The position numbers and the translations under genes were made by a program. From positions 182,978 to 246,977 of the forward strand of contig JAACPW010000005.1 of NCBI GenBank assembly GCA_009995225.1: 64,000 nt of DNA, given 5' to 3'. Positions 26,201 through 35,277 of the stretch are shown here, one piece after another. Source of the stretch: Sphingomonadales bacterium. GTDB lineage: Bacteria; Pseudomonadota; Alphaproteobacteria; Sphingomonadales; Sphingomonadaceae. Positions within the stretch are counted from its first letter, which is position 1. Each line of letters starts with the position of its first letter. The notes under the pieces are model-generated. The model was not told the DNA's origin, searched no databases, and saw only the letters and a program-made list of their open reading frames with translations.

Positions 26201-27589
26201 ATGAACACGACGTCCACCATCGCTCCCACTGTCCTGGCCGATCAGAAGAAGATCGGCATGGTCAGCCTCGGCTGCCCCAAGGCACTGGTCGATTCCGAAC
26301 GGATCCTTACCCGCTTGCGCGCCGATGGCTATGCCTTTGCTGCGGACTATACCGGCGCGGACATTGTGCTGGTGAACACTTGCGGTTTCCTCGACAGCGC
26401 CAAGGAAGAAAGCCTCGCCGCGATTGGTGAGGCCATCGCCGAGAACGGCCGCGTCATCGTGACCGGGTGCCTCGGCGAGGAAGCCGACGCGATCCGCGCT
26501 GCGCATCCGCAAGTGCTGGCGGTGACCGGCGCGCATCAATACGAACAGGTGGTCGAAGCGGTGCACACCCATGCCCCGCCAAGCCAAGGCCCGTTCGTCG
26601 ACCTGATCCCGCAGCCGGACATCAAGCTGACCCCGCGCCATTACAGCTATCTCAAGATTTCCGAGGGCTGCAATCACTCCTGCGCCTTCTGCATCATCCC
26701 GGATTTGCGCGGCAAGCTGGCGAGCCGCCGGATCGATGCGTGCCTGCGCGAGGCGGAGAAGCTGGTCGCCGCGGGGACCAAGGAACTCCTCATCATCTCG
26801 CAGGACACCAGCGCCTACGGGGTGGATATCCGCCACGAAGCCCGCCAGTGGAAAGACCGCGATGTACGCGCACACATGACCGATCTGGCGCGCGAGCTGG
26901 GGGCCTTGCGCACCTCTGACGGCCAGACGCCGTGGGTGCGGTTGCATTATGTCTACCCCTACCCCCATGTCGATCAGGTCATCCCCCTGATGGCCGAAGG
27001 GCTGCTGACGCCCTATCTCGACATCCCGTTCCAGCACGCGTCCCCGAAGGTGCTGAAGCTGATGCGGCGGCCCGCAAACGAGGCCAAGGTGCTCGAGCGG
27101 CTCAAGTCGTGGCGAACGATCTGCCCTGATATCGCAATCCGCAGCTCCTTCGTGGTCGGCTTCCCCGGTGAAACCGAAGAGGATTTCCGCTACCTGCTCG
27201 ACTGGCTGGAGGAAGCCCAGCTCGACCGCGTCGGCGCGTTCCGGTTCGAGCCTGTCGAGGGCGCGGCGGCCAATGTCTTACCCGATCAGGTGCCGGAAGG
27301 CCTGAAGGAAGAACGCTACGCGCGGATCATGGAAGTGACCGAGCGGATCAGCGCCGCCAAGCTCGCCGCCAAGGTGGGCCGGACGGTTCCGGTCATCATC
27401 GACGAGGTCGGCGAAGCGGATGAAGACGGCGATGTCGGCGCAACGGGCCGCAGCCAGGCCGACGCGCCCGAGATCGACGGCGCGGTCTACTTGCGCAACG
27501 TGCCCGATACGCTTGCGCCCGGCGACATTGTCGAAGCCACCATCGAAGATGCCGACGCGCATGACCTGTTCGGGGTGATCGCGCGTTAA
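26201..27589 (+). CDS. rimO: Ribosomal protein S12 methylthiotransferase RimO
   Basis: 462 residues. RimO is a radical-SAM enzyme that adds a methylthio group to the conserved aspartate of ribosomal protein uS12. The N-terminal MTTase domain has its three cluster cysteines in [28 protein letters not shown] and [10 protein letters not shown]. The radical SAM motif is [14 protein letters not shown] (CxxxCxxC), and a C-terminal TRAM domain ends the protein. LGCPKxxVDSE and ALVDSERIL are typical of RimO rather than MiaB. It is a single gene with a short gap to the L,D-transpeptidase. Confidence 0.97.
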   Translation: MNTTSTIAPTVLADQKKIGMVSLGCPKALVDSERILTRLRADGYAFAADYTGADIVLVNTCGFLDSAKEESLAAIGEAIAENGRVIVTGCLGEEADAIRAAHPQVLAVTGAHQYEQVVEAVHTHAPPSQGPFVDLIPQPDIKLTPRHYSYLKISEGCNHSCAFCIIPDLRGKLASRRIDACLREAEKLVAAGTKELLIISQDTSAYGVDIRHEARQWKDRDVRAHMTDLARELGALRTSDGQTPWVRLHYVYPYPHVDQVIPLMAEGLLTPYLDIPFQHASPKVLKLMRRPANEAKVLERLKSWRTICPDIAIRSSFVVGFPGETEEDFRYLLDWLEEAQLDRVGAFRFEPVEGAAANVLPDQVPEGLKEERYARIMEVTERISAAKLAAKVGRTVPVIIDEVGEADEDGDVGATGRSQADAPEIDGAVYLRNVPDTLAPGDIVEATIEDADAHDLFGVIAR

Positions 27590-27673
27590 TCCCTGCCCGC
27601 CTGCCGTCCCCGCAAGGGACGCAGGATGGTTAACCACTGGCAAGTTTTTCGCTAACACGGCATAACACGCGTC

Positions 27674-28516
27674 ATGATCCGCGCTCTGACCATCAGCCTC
27701 GTTCTCGCCGCCCTGCCTTACGGGGTTGCGGCGCAGTCCAATGCCGCCGACGCTGCGAATGCCGCAGAGGCGGTTGCCGCCAAGGCGTCCGGCGCCTTTG
27801 AACGGATCGATCCCGATAACGAAGTCAGCTACAGCGAAGATGCTGCGGTCACCTACGCGGGCCTCCCGCCGCTCACTGCCGACGACGCGCCCAGCCTTGT
27901 CCCCGCCCCGGTGCTGGACAGCGATTTCGAACCCGAGGCTCCGCGCGGCCCGGCGGTGCGCATGATCGCCAACCCTGTGGTCCAGCCGATCCCGGTGACG
28001 CAAGCTGCGGCCTTGCCGGTGCCTGCCCCCGCTCGGGCCGTGGCCAGCAATGATCCCTTCGTGATCAAGTCGATCCTGCCTGTCGAAGGCGCGATCCGTT
28101 ATGGCGACTGGTTCTGGGATGAAAGCACTGCACCTGCTGCGGGCAAGCTGGTGATCACGGTGGATCTCGAAGCGCGCGTCATCAGCGCCTTTCGCGATGG
28201 GCACGAAATCGGAACCGCCGTGGCACTGCTGGGCACCCAGGCCCACCCCACCCCACTCGGCAACTTCCCGATCCTGACCAAGGAGAAGGACAATATCTCC
28301 GAGAAGTACAACAACGCCCCCATGCCCCACACGCTGCGGCTGACGTGGGACGGGATTGCGATCCACGGATCACCCGTGATGAACGGCTATGCCAGCCACG
28401 GCTGCATCGGGGTGCCCGATGATTTCGCCGCCAAGCTTTTCGCCGCCGCCAAGCGCGGGGACAAGGTCATCATCACGCGGGGCAAGATGGTCGGTCTTGG
28501 CGACAAGGTCTTGTAA
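27674..28516 (+). CDS. Secreted L,D-transpeptidase (YkuD domain)
   Basis: 280 residues with a signal peptide (LTISLVLAALPYGVAAQS). The N-terminal half is a low-complexity Ala/Pro region. The YkuD catalytic domain spans about residues 150-280 and contains IAIHGSPVMNGYASHGCIGV, with the active-site Cys in the SHGCI motif and its upstream His. These enzymes form 3-3 peptidoglycan cross-links or attach proteins to the cell wall in the periplasm; which one applies cannot be read from the sequence. It is convergent with tilS, seven bases apart. Confidence 0.9.
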   Translation: MIRALTISLVLAALPYGVAAQSNAADAANAAEAVAAKASGAFERIDPDNEVSYSEDAAVTYAGLPPLTADDAPSLVPAPVLDSDFEPEAPRGPAVRMIANPVVQPIPVTQAAALPVPAPARAVASNDPFVIKSILPVEGAIRYGDWFWDESTAPAAGKLVITVDLEARVISAFRDGHEIGTAVALLGTQAHPTPLGNFPILTKEKDNISEKYNNAPMPHTLRLTWDGIAIHGSPVMNGYASHGCIGVPDDFAAKLFAAAKRGDKVIITRGKMVGLGDKVL

Positions 28517-28523
28517 TAAAGGG

Positions 28524-29519
28524 TTAGTTCAGCGACCCCCGTGCCGGTTCCGGACGGAAGCGCCACACCCGCATCATCACGCCGACCTTCTCGACTCGTT
28601 CGACCCCCGGTTGTGCCAACACGCCGCCCAATGAGGCGTTTTCGCCCGCCCAAAGCCGGTCCCACGCCCGCCCGGCCTCAGCGCGGCTGGCATGACCACC
28701 GAGTTCGCGAATGATCCTGAGGATTGTTTCGATGGCGATAATGCGCGGCACGTTAGCGCAATAAGTGAAGCCCGGTGCATCTTCATCCCGCATGACCATC
28801 TCGTGCCAGTCCAGCTCAGCATACCAGTCGAGCGCCTGCCATGCTTCTGCCAGATGCGCGGCGCTGGTTGCCAGCGCAATGGGGTCAAGCCAGTCGGCCT
28901 TGGACAAAGCGCCGCGCAGTCGCGCTCGGTCAAAGGCGGGATTGCTGTTGGAAGGATCGTCGGCGGGCGTGATTCCAGCAGCGGTCACGATTGCCGTCAG
29001 TTCTGCCTTGCGCCAGCCCAGCAGCGGGCGCAGCAGCGTGATTTCGCTTCCTTCAATCCGAGTGTGTGCTCGCACCCCCGCAAGTCCCGCCAGCCCGCTG
29101 GCCCGGTTGAGGCGCATAAGCAGGGTTTCGGCCTGATCATCGGCGTGGTGCGCCGTCGCGACGGCGCCCAGCCGCTCATCCTGCGCCCAGCGCGCCAGCG
29201 CCGCATAGCGCGCCTCTCGCGCCCGTGCCTGCACATTGCCGGGGCCAGGTGTGACGGTCATCGCCCTGAAAGGAATGCCGCGTTCGCCTGCGATCCTTTC
29301 AACCAGCGCAACCTCGCCCGCGGCTTCAGCCCGCAGGCCGTGATCAATGCTGCACACTGCAATGCCGCCCGGCATGGCATCGTGGGCGAGCAACATCAGC
29401 GCAAGACTATCCGGGCCCCCAGAGACTGCGAGACCCAACGGACCGTCGCGCGAATCTGTGGGCCATAACGCCGCAAGATCGGCAGCGAAACGCGCAGCCG
29501 GGTCCGGCGTCAGTTGCAC
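28524..29519 (-). CDS. tilS: tRNA(Ile)-lysidine synthase
   Basis: 331 residues. TilS converts cytidine 34 of the CAU-anticodon tRNA-Ile to lysidine so that it reads AUA. The PP-loop SGGPDSLALMLLAHD (about residues 34-48) binds ATP, and ATAHHADDQAETLLMRL is the second hallmark of the family. The protein is shorter than E. coli TilS and lacks the long C-terminal domains, like many alphaproteobacterial forms. Its start overlaps the end of the cpoB-like gene by 10 bases, the usual alphaproteobacterial order. Confidence 0.94.
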   Translation of the reverse strand: MQLTPDPAARFAADLAALWPTDSRDGPLGLAVSGGPDSLALMLLAHDAMPGGIAVCSIDHGLRAEAAGEVALVERIAGERGIPFRAMTVTPGPGNVQARAREARYAALARWAQDERLGAVATAHHADDQAETLLMRLNRASGLAGLAGVRAHTRIEGSEITLLRPLLGWRKAELTAIVTAAGITPADDPSNSNPAFDRARLRGALSKADWLDPIALATSAAHLAEAWQALDWYAELDWHEMVMRDEDAPGFTYCANVPRIIAIETILRIIRELGGHASRAEAGRAWDRLWAGENASLGGVLAQPGVERVEKVGVMMRVWRFRPEPARGSLN

Positions 29520-30508
29520 GTCACCTTGGCGAGGTTGACCCGGTATTCGTCGGCCAGCCGCCCGGTGGCCACCAGCGGATAGGTTTCAGCAAATTCGGCG
29601 AGCGCAATGCAAGCCTTGCGCGTGTCGTTCAGCGCGATCATCGATGCGCCCAAATACAGCAGACTGTCGGGCGCGCGATCCCCTGCCTTGTTGGCCTGGT
29701 AGTTTTTCAGGAACCACCGTGCCGCTTCATCGGGCATGTTGTCATCAAGGAAGGCGCGGCCCAGCAGGTTGCGGCCAAAGCTGATGCGCGCATGGCTGGG
29801 ATATTGTTCGACAAAGCGGGTCAGTTGCTGACGCGCTTCGGGGAAGAATCCTGCATTCCACAGGCGGAAACCGTAAGAATATTCGTCATCGCCCGCATCG
29901 GTGGTCTGCGGCTTGGCGATCGCCTGAACCGCAGCAAGACGCGTTGCGCTGGGTGCGGCGACGGCGGGCGCGGGTGTGGGTGGGTTTTGAGCCGGCTGTC
30001 GCACCGCAGGCGCCGCGGTGGCAGGCGCAGGCAGCGTTGCAACGGATTGCGCCGGGAACCCGCTTGCCGACGGCGTGGTCAGCGGCGCATTGGCGGCCGT
30101 TTCCAGCGTAGCAAGCCGCATTTCCATCTGGGACAGCGCGTTGGCCTGCTCTTCCGAGCGCGCGGTCAGCGCACGCAGCTGCGTTTCGAGCGCATCGAGA
30201 CGGACAAGGATGTCGGTCACGGCGGTCGTCGTAGGCGCGCTCGGCTGGACTGTGGTCGCGGGCTGCGCTGTCGTGCCTGGCGCAATCTGCGGTTCGAAAA
30301 AGCGTCCATCACCGCCCGGAAACACCTTGCGCTGCAAGGCGCGAACTTCGGCCTCGACCTTGCGGATGCGGGCTTCTGCCGACGTATCCTGCGCGGCGGC
30401 AGGGACAGACACCGCGATCATCGTGGCGGCGCCAGCGCCCATCAGCATGGCCCCTGCAAGGCGAAGCGGCAGGATTTTTGAGGCGGGATTTCGCAAGAGG
30501 GGGGTCAT
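29510..30508 (-). CDS. cpoB: Cell division coordinator CpoB / YbgF-type protein
   Basis: 332 residues from the ATG at 30508. A signal peptide ends near SVPAAAQD. A coiled-coil segment follows (ARIRKVEAEVRALQRKVFPG and a second around residue 110-140), then an Ala/Pro linker. The C-terminal TPR domain begins YSYGFRLWNAGFFPEARQQL and contains HARISFGRNLLGRAFLDD. This is the CpoB/YbgF layout, a periplasmic protein linking Tol-Pal to peptidoglycan synthesis during constriction. The other tol-pal genes are not in the window. tilS follows with overlapping ends. Confidence 0.88.
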   Translation of the reverse strand: MTPLLRNPASKILPLRLAGAMLMGAGAATMIAVSVPAAAQDTSAEARIRKVEAEVRALQRKVFPGGDGRFFEPQIAPGTTAQPATTVQPSAPTTTAVTDILVRLDALETQLRALTARSEEQANALSQMEMRLATLETAANAPLTTPSASGFPAQSVATLPAPATAAPAVRQPAQNPPTPAPAVAAPSATRLAAVQAIAKPQTTDAGDDEYSYGFRLWNAGFFPEARQQLTRFVEQYPSHARISFGRNLLGRAFLDDNMPDEAARWFLKNYQANKAGDRAPDSLLYLGASMIALNDTRKACIALAEFAETYPLVATGRLADEYRVNLAKVTCN

Positions 30509-30634
30509 GGCGCGTGTGGCTCCCAAACTATGGCCGCAGATCGTAGTGCGGCACACATGAACGTATCCCGAATCCCTGCCTTGTGCCGGCGCGCAAGTCG
30601 AGTGCGGCAAAGGGCCTAATCAACGGGAAAAAGG

Positions 30635-31498
30635 TTAACCGTGCGCCGTAATGGCCACGATTGTCGCTGGTTCGCGCGGCGCTGCGGCTGCCTGATCGGC
30701 CACCGCTTCGGTGCGATTTGTCAACGCAGACGCGGAAACCTGAACACCTGAGATCGTTTGGGCGCGATCCGAAATCTTGGCGACTGGCTGTCCGCCGACC
30801 GTGATCGAAAGCGCGTCTGGCCGCCCGGTGTTGATACGCGGATCGGTGGCGGTTGCAGGGACGGTAACGGTTTCGCCAAGCGCCATTGTCCGCTCAAACA
30901 AACGTTCGCCGCCTTCTTCGTACAACCGCACCCAGATGCCTTCCTCGAGCGCGGTCAGCACCACCGGGCCGCTGATCGCAGCGGAAGGCGCCGCTTGGGG
31001 CGCGCTTGCAACCGGCGCGCTGCTGGCGGAAGGCGCGGGCACGTCCAGGGCACCCGGTTCAGTTCCGGCGCCAAAATAGGCGTTGAAAAAGGCGTAGCTC
31101 CCCACACCCAGCACGAGCACCGCAGCGGCCGCCGCCCAGGTCAGGCCGGCAGAGGGAAGACGGGCCGGATCGCCCGGCTCCATCGCGGAAGACGGTGCCG
31201 AGCGGCGCATCGATCCATCAGCAAGTTCAGCCCGCACCGCATCAGTGATTTCAGCCGGATCAAGGCCGACGACCTTGGCAAAGGTCCGCGAAAAGCCGAT
31301 CGCATAAGCGCGGCTGGGCAGGCTTTCGAAATCGCCCTGTTCGATCGCTTCGAGATGACGCACCGGAATGCGCGTTTCGGCCGCGACATGCGCCAGATCG
31401 AACCGCAGTTCCTCTCGCGCTGCCCGCAAGGTTGCGCCCGCGCCGGAAACAGGTGTGTGCTGCGCGTTATCGGCGCCGTTGATGTCTTCGCTGTTCAT
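30635..31498 (-). CDS. RodZ-like HTH membrane protein (DUF4115)
   Basis: 287 residues from the ATG at 31498. An N-terminal Cro/C1-type HTH (TLRAAREELRFDLAHVAAET through IGFSRTFAKVVGLDP, about residues 23-95) is followed by a single membrane helix (about 140-160, AAAAVLVLGVGSYAFFNAYF). A Ser/Pro/Ala linker and a periplasmic DUF4115 domain (VWVRLYEEGGERLFERTMALG-like segment) come next. This matches RodZ, which couples the MreB cytoskeleton to the cell wall, though short alphaproteobacterial homologues may act differently. It is just upstream of cpoB on the same strand, which fits an envelope-shape cluster. Confidence 0.82.
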   Translation of the reverse strand: MNSEDINGADNAQHTPVSGAGATLRAAREELRFDLAHVAAETRIPVRHLEAIEQGDFESLPSRAYAIGFSRTFAKVVGLDPAEITDAVRAELADGSMRRSAPSSAMEPGDPARLPSAGLTWAAAAAVLVLGVGSYAFFNAYFGAGTEPGALDVPAPSASSAPVASAPQAAPSAAISGPVVLTALEEGIWVRLYEEGGERLFERTMALGETVTVPATATDPRINTGRPDALSITVGGQPVAKISDRAQTISGVQVSASALTNRTEAVADQAAAAPREPATIVAITAHG

Positions 31499-31648
31499 GA
31501 CCCGGGTCCGCCCCTTCTGTGCGAGGCTTTTGATATGTGAGATTGCGTGAATTGTCCTTGAACGGGACTCACCCGTTGGCGGGCCTTGTGTCAAGCGTCG
31601 TGGCAACACGCTGGCGCATGCGGCGCACGCTTCTTCGCAAGGCCAGCA

Positions 31649-33919
31649 TCAATCATACTCGATATCGCGGGCATCGGCCCATGCCGAGATCTCGGCACGC
31701 AGATTGCGGCCCGGATCGGCCAGCCAGCCCGTCATCGCTGCGGTCAGTTCTGCCAAGTCAACCTTGCGCACCAATTCCTTGATCGGGCCGACGGCGGCAG
31801 GCGTGATCGAAAGGCGACGATAGCCGATTCCCATCAAGGCGAGCGCCTCCAGCCGACGACCACCCATTTCGCCGCACACGCCGATATCAACGCCGCTTCC
31901 CACGCTGTTCTGCACCACCCGGCGCAAGAAGCGCAGGATCGAGGGGCTGAGCCAGTCGTAACGCTCTGCCAGCTTGGGATTGGCGCGGTCGGCGGCAAAC
32001 AGGAACTGGGTGAGATCATTGGTGCCGATCGACAGGAAGCTGAGCCGCGGCAACAGCAGATCGAGAACCTCGGCCAGTGCGGGCACTTCCAGCATTGCGC
32101 CGAAATGAATCCGTTCCGGCACAAGCTTCTTTTGTGCCCGCAGGTAAATGAGCTGTTCGTCGAACACGGCTTTGGCCGCATCGAACTCCCACGGTTCGCT
32201 GACCATCGGGAACATCACGTAAAGCGACCGCCCGCCCGCCGCTTCCATCAAAGACCGGGCCTGCACCTTCATCAGCCCCTCGCGCTCCAGCGCCAGCCGC
32301 AGCGCGCGCCACCCCATTGCAGGGTTTTCGTCCTGTGCGGCGATTTCGGATGCGAGATAGGGCACGGATTTGTCGCCGCCGATATCCACGGTGCGGAAGA
32401 TCACGGGCTTGTCGCCCGCTGCATCCAGGACATCACGGTAAAGCCGCGTCTGGCGTTCCCGCTGCGGCAGCGTGGCAGAGACAAGGAACTGAAACTCGGT
32501 GCGGAACAGCCCCACACCGTCCGCGCCGGTCATGGCAAGCGCGCTCATATCGTCGCGCAGGCCTGCGTTCATCATCACCTGGATGCGGGTGCCACAGCGT
32601 GTGAAAGGCTCGACATCGCGCAAGGAGGCATAGGCCGCCTGCTTTTCACGGCTTTTGGCAAAACGCGCCTGAAATGCGTCCGCGACCTGCGGCAGCGGGC
32701 GGATAATGGCGTTGCCTGCCGTCGCATCCAGCAGGATCTCGTCGCCTTCGCGGATCGTGGCGCGCACGCTTTTGGTCCGACCGATCACCGGCACGTTCAT
32801 GGCGCGCGCGACAATGACGACATGCGCGGTCAGCGACCCTTCTTCCAGGATCACGCCCTTCAACCGGCGCTTGTCATATTCAAGCAGTTCTGCCGGGCCG
32901 AGATTGCGCGCGATCAGAATCGTGTCCCGCCGTAGTCCCTGCGATGCCGCCGTGCCGACCTGGCCTGCCACAATTCTGATAAGCCGGTTCGCCAGATCCT
33001 CCAGATCGTGCATCCGGTCTGCCAGCAACGCATCGTCGATCTCGCGCATCCGCATCCGGGTGTGCTGCTGCACCCGCTCGATCGCGGCTTCGGCGGTTAG
33101 GCCGCTGTCAATCGCTTCGTTGATCCGCCGCGACCAGCCTTCGTCGTAGGCAAACATCTTGTAGGTTTCGAGCACCTCTTCATGTTCGCCGCCGACCCCG
33201 AATTCGGCTTGACTGGCGAGCGTGTCGATTTGCTCTCGCATCTTGTCGAAAGCGCGGTAGACGCGCTGCCGTTCGGCCTCGGTATCATCGGCCATGACCT
33301 GCGTGATTTCGACCCGCGGCTGGTGGTAGACGGCAGCCCCGGCGCCCAGCCCCTTGACGAGCGTGAGGCCCGTGAGAGTCATCGGGCCGGTCTGCTCCTG
33401 CGTCAGCCCACGCGCTTCTTCTTCATCGACCAGTTCGGCATTGGCGATCAGCTCCGAAAGGACCATCGCGGTGGTCTGGAGCGCCTCGATCTCGACCTCT
33501 TCGTAGCGACGCGGTTCGACATGCTGAACGCACAGAACGCCCACGGCGCGCGCACGGTAGACGATCGGGACACCCGCAAAGGAATGAAACTTTTCCTCAC
33601 CCGTTTCGGGGCGATACAGGAAGTCGGGATGGGCCTTCGCCTCGGCCAGATTGAGCGTTTCGACCTTCTGCGCAATCGCGCCGGTCAGACCTTCTCCAAT
33701 CGCCATGCGGGTTACATGCACCGCGGTCTGGTTGAGCCCGCGGGTGGCAAAAAGTTCGAGCATCCCTTCGCGCAGAAGGTAGATCGAGCAGACCTCGCTC
33801 GACAAACATTGACCGATAATCTCGACCACCTGATCGAGCTTGCCCTGCGCGTGCATGCGCGAAGCCATCACCTCGGTCAGGCGTGTCAGAATCTGGCGGG
33901 CGGAGGCTGCGGCGGACAT
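31649..33919 (-). CDS. ptsP: Phosphoenolpyruvate-protein phosphotransferase of the nitrogen PTS
   Basis: 756 residues. An N-terminal GAF domain (about 1-165, VCSIYLLREGMLELFATRGL) marks it as EI-Ntr rather than the sugar-PTS enzyme I. The PEP-utiliser N-domain and mobile domain follow, with the phosphorylated His366 in EEGSLTAHVVIVAR. The C-terminal TIM barrel contains TDLTQFLFAADRANPKLAER. It starts the phosphorelay PtsP-NPr-EIIA(Ntr) that senses nitrogen (glutamine) status; the partner genes are not in the window. It lies 150 bases upstream of the RodZ-like gene on the same strand. Confidence 0.95.
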   Translation of the reverse strand: MSAAASARQILTRLTEVMASRMHAQGKLDQVVEIIGQCLSSEVCSIYLLREGMLELFATRGLNQTAVHVTRMAIGEGLTGAIAQKVETLNLAEAKAHPDFLYRPETGEEKFHSFAGVPIVYRARAVGVLCVQHVEPRRYEEVEIEALQTTAMVLSELIANAELVDEEEARGLTQEQTGPMTLTGLTLVKGLGAGAAVYHQPRVEITQVMADDTEAERQRVYRAFDKMREQIDTLASQAEFGVGGEHEEVLETYKMFAYDEGWSRRINEAIDSGLTAEAAIERVQQHTRMRMREIDDALLADRMHDLEDLANRLIRIVAGQVGTAASQGLRRDTILIARNLGPAELLEYDKRRLKGVILEEGSLTAHVVIVARAMNVPVIGRTKSVRATIREGDEILLDATAGNAIIRPLPQVADAFQARFAKSREKQAAYASLRDVEPFTRCGTRIQVMMNAGLRDDMSALAMTGADGVGLFRTEFQFLVSATLPQRERQTRLYRDVLDAAGDKPVIFRTVDIGGDKSVPYLASEIAAQDENPAMGWRALRLALEREGLMKVQARSLMEAAGGRSLYVMFPMVSEPWEFDAAKAVFDEQLIYLRAQKKLVPERIHFGAMLEVPALAEVLDLLLPRLSFLSIGTNDLTQFLFAADRANPKLAERYDWLSPSILRFLRRVVQNSVGSGVDIGVCGEMGGRRLEALALMGIGYRRLSITPAAVGPIKELVRKVDLAELTAAMTGWLADPGRNLRAEISAWADARDIEYD

Positions 33920-34015
33920 ATCCCAGAGGGTCTATTCATTCCGCACGACAAATGCAAAAGCCGCCTCCGCAGCCCACCGCCCGCTCAGAGCGTCTGGTTG
34001 GATAAACCGCGCAGG

Positions 34016-34183
34016 TCAGGCCAAAGCGATCTCTTCCTTCAATCGCAATTTCTGCCGCTTAAGCGCCTGGATCGTCGCGGTATCGGGGATTGGCCGTGCC
34101 ATTTCATCGCGCAGCCGCGCTTCAAGGCCGGCGTGCTTGTTCTGCAGGGCGTTAAGGTGGGAAGACACTGCGGTCGATGCCAT
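34016..34183 (-). CDS. Small DUF465 (YdcH-like) protein
   Basis: 55 residues. The protein starts MASTAVSSHLNALQNKHAGL and ends with KRQKLRLKEEIALA, the basic helix pair diagnostic of DUF465. DUF465 proteins are small soluble helical-hairpin proteins of unknown function, common in alphaproteobacteria. It sits 96 bases beyond ptsP, with ACGGAG-free but AGGAGA on its upstream side for ribosome binding. A second, related DUF465 gene faces away from it on the plus strand, 287 bases away. It is too short to be seen by length-filtered gene finding. Confidence 0.85.
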   Translation of the reverse strand: MASTAVSSHLNALQNKHAGLEARLRDEMARPIPDTATIQALKRQKLRLKEEIALA

Positions 34184-34470
34184 TATGCGTTCTCCTGTTT
34201 GCGGGGGTATGCCCCCGGAAAAGGCGACTCGGCACTCAAAACGGCCGGGCCGCTGGCTTCATTGAAACCACACACACGGTAGGTTGCAAAGCCCTGACGA
34301 AGCGTAAATCGTCGCATCTGCGTCCACGTGCGACGAACCGCAGGATCGGATCTGCGACAAAGCGCCGTGGAATCGCAATCTGCCATCTACACAATCGCGC
34401 CAAGAACGGGTAGCGCACGCCGCAGATTGCAGCGTCGAAACCGTATTGCGAGAAGGAAGCAGGGGCGAAC
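34184..34470. other. Divergent intergenic region between the two DUF465 genes
   Basis: This 287-base stretch separates divergent DUF465 genes. No convincing open frame, RNA gene or strong palindrome was seen. It must hold promoters for both, but no -10/-35 pair stands out. Confidence 0.5.
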
Positions 34471-34680
34471 ATGACCGAGCTTGAGCTCAGGAAAAATCTT
34501 GAGTTGCTCAAGACCGAGCATCGCGATCTGGACGCCGCGATTGCCGCACTGACCGAAGCGGCACGCGGCAGCGCATCTGCCGATCAGCTCCAGATCGCCC
34601 GCCTGAAGAAGCGCAAGCTTCGCCTGCGCGACCAGATCGCGATCATCAACGATACCCTGCTGCCCGATATTATCGCCTGA
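34471..34680 (+). CDS. Small DUF465 (YdcH-like) protein
   Basis: 69 residues, nearly all helix: LRKNLELLKTEHRDLDAAIA, then LQIARLKKRKLRLRDQIAII. The H-x2-LD and LKKRKLRLRDQI motifs are diagnostic of DUF465. The shared KxxKLRLK/RxxI pattern links it to the 55-residue paralogue on the other strand. Function is unknown. It is followed 134 bases later by rcdA on the same strand, an arrangement I recall in other alphaproteobacteria. Confidence 0.88.
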   Translation: MTELELRKNLELLKTEHRDLDAAIAALTEAARGSASADQLQIARLKKRKLRLRDQIAIINDTLLPDIIA

Positions 34681-34749
34681 TACCGATCGCCCTTACGCCC
34701 GGGTTGCCGCAAGGTGGCTTGTGTGCCCGGCCGGGACGAAAGCATAAAA

Positions 34750-34764
34750 TTACTTGGAAAGTAA
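34750..34764. promoter_or_regulatory. 15-base palindrome upstream of rcdA
   Basis: TTACTTGGAAAGTAA has perfect six-base arms around GGA and lies 50-65 bases upstream of the rcdA start. It could be an operator or part of the promoter. It does not match the CtrA consensus. Confidence 0.4.
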
Positions 34765-34814
34765 CCATAGGCATATGGCGCAGCAGGCGGCCGAGGCGTA
34801 GCTTGCGGCGCACT

Positions 34815-35276
34815 ATGGTTAGAACCACCAGTCTTTCACGCCCGATCGTCGAGGCTTTGTACACCGAGGCACTGGTGCTGGCGGATGACGTTCGCGCCGT
34901 GTTTGCGGCCGGGACGCGCGAGCCGCTGGCAGGCGAAGACGCCTTTGCGCGCCTGGCGCTCTCGACTGAGGGGCTCAAGACCACCACCCGAATGATGCAT
35001 GTGCTCGCCTGGCTGTTGAACCAGCGCGCGTTGTTTCAAGGGGAACTCAGCGAAAATCAGGTGCGCCTGCATGGCGCGCTGCCACCCGATCGTGGTTCGG
35101 ATGAAAAGCAGCTGGCACTGCTTGAACCCGAAACCCAGGCGTTGATCGCTGACACCGAAAAGCTGCACCAACGCATCGCCCGTCTTGACGAGGCCTGGCG
35201 CCAGCACTTCGAAATGGCTTCGCCGGCACGCGCTTTTCAGGATCGCCTCGGGCGGGAATTGGGTCGCTTGGGCTAG
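34815..35276 (+). CDS. rcdA: RcdA-type cell-cycle proteolysis adaptor (DUF1465)
   Basis: 153 residues from the ATG at 34815. The N-terminal half (RPIVEALYTEALVLADDVRA) and the FARLALSTEGLKTTTRMMHV segment match DUF1465, the RcdA family. In Caulobacter, RcdA forms a three-helix bundle that links CpdR-primed ClpXP to substrates such as CtrA. The role in this organism is inferred from that. The C-terminal third is more variable (EKLHQRIARLDEAWRQHFEM). It converges with glpK, one base apart. Confidence 0.85.
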   Translation: MVRTTSLSRPIVEALYTEALVLADDVRAVFAAGTREPLAGEDAFARLALSTEGLKTTTRMMHVLAWLLNQRALFQGELSENQVRLHGALPPDRGSDEKQLALLEPETQALIADTEKLHQRIARLDEAWRQHFEMASPARAFQDRLGRELGRLG

Positions 35277-35277
35277 T

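Noticed and set aside
27631..27660. CtrA-like TTAACC before the L,D-transpeptidase
   Set aside because: The second half-site is missing at the required spacing, so it is only a half match.
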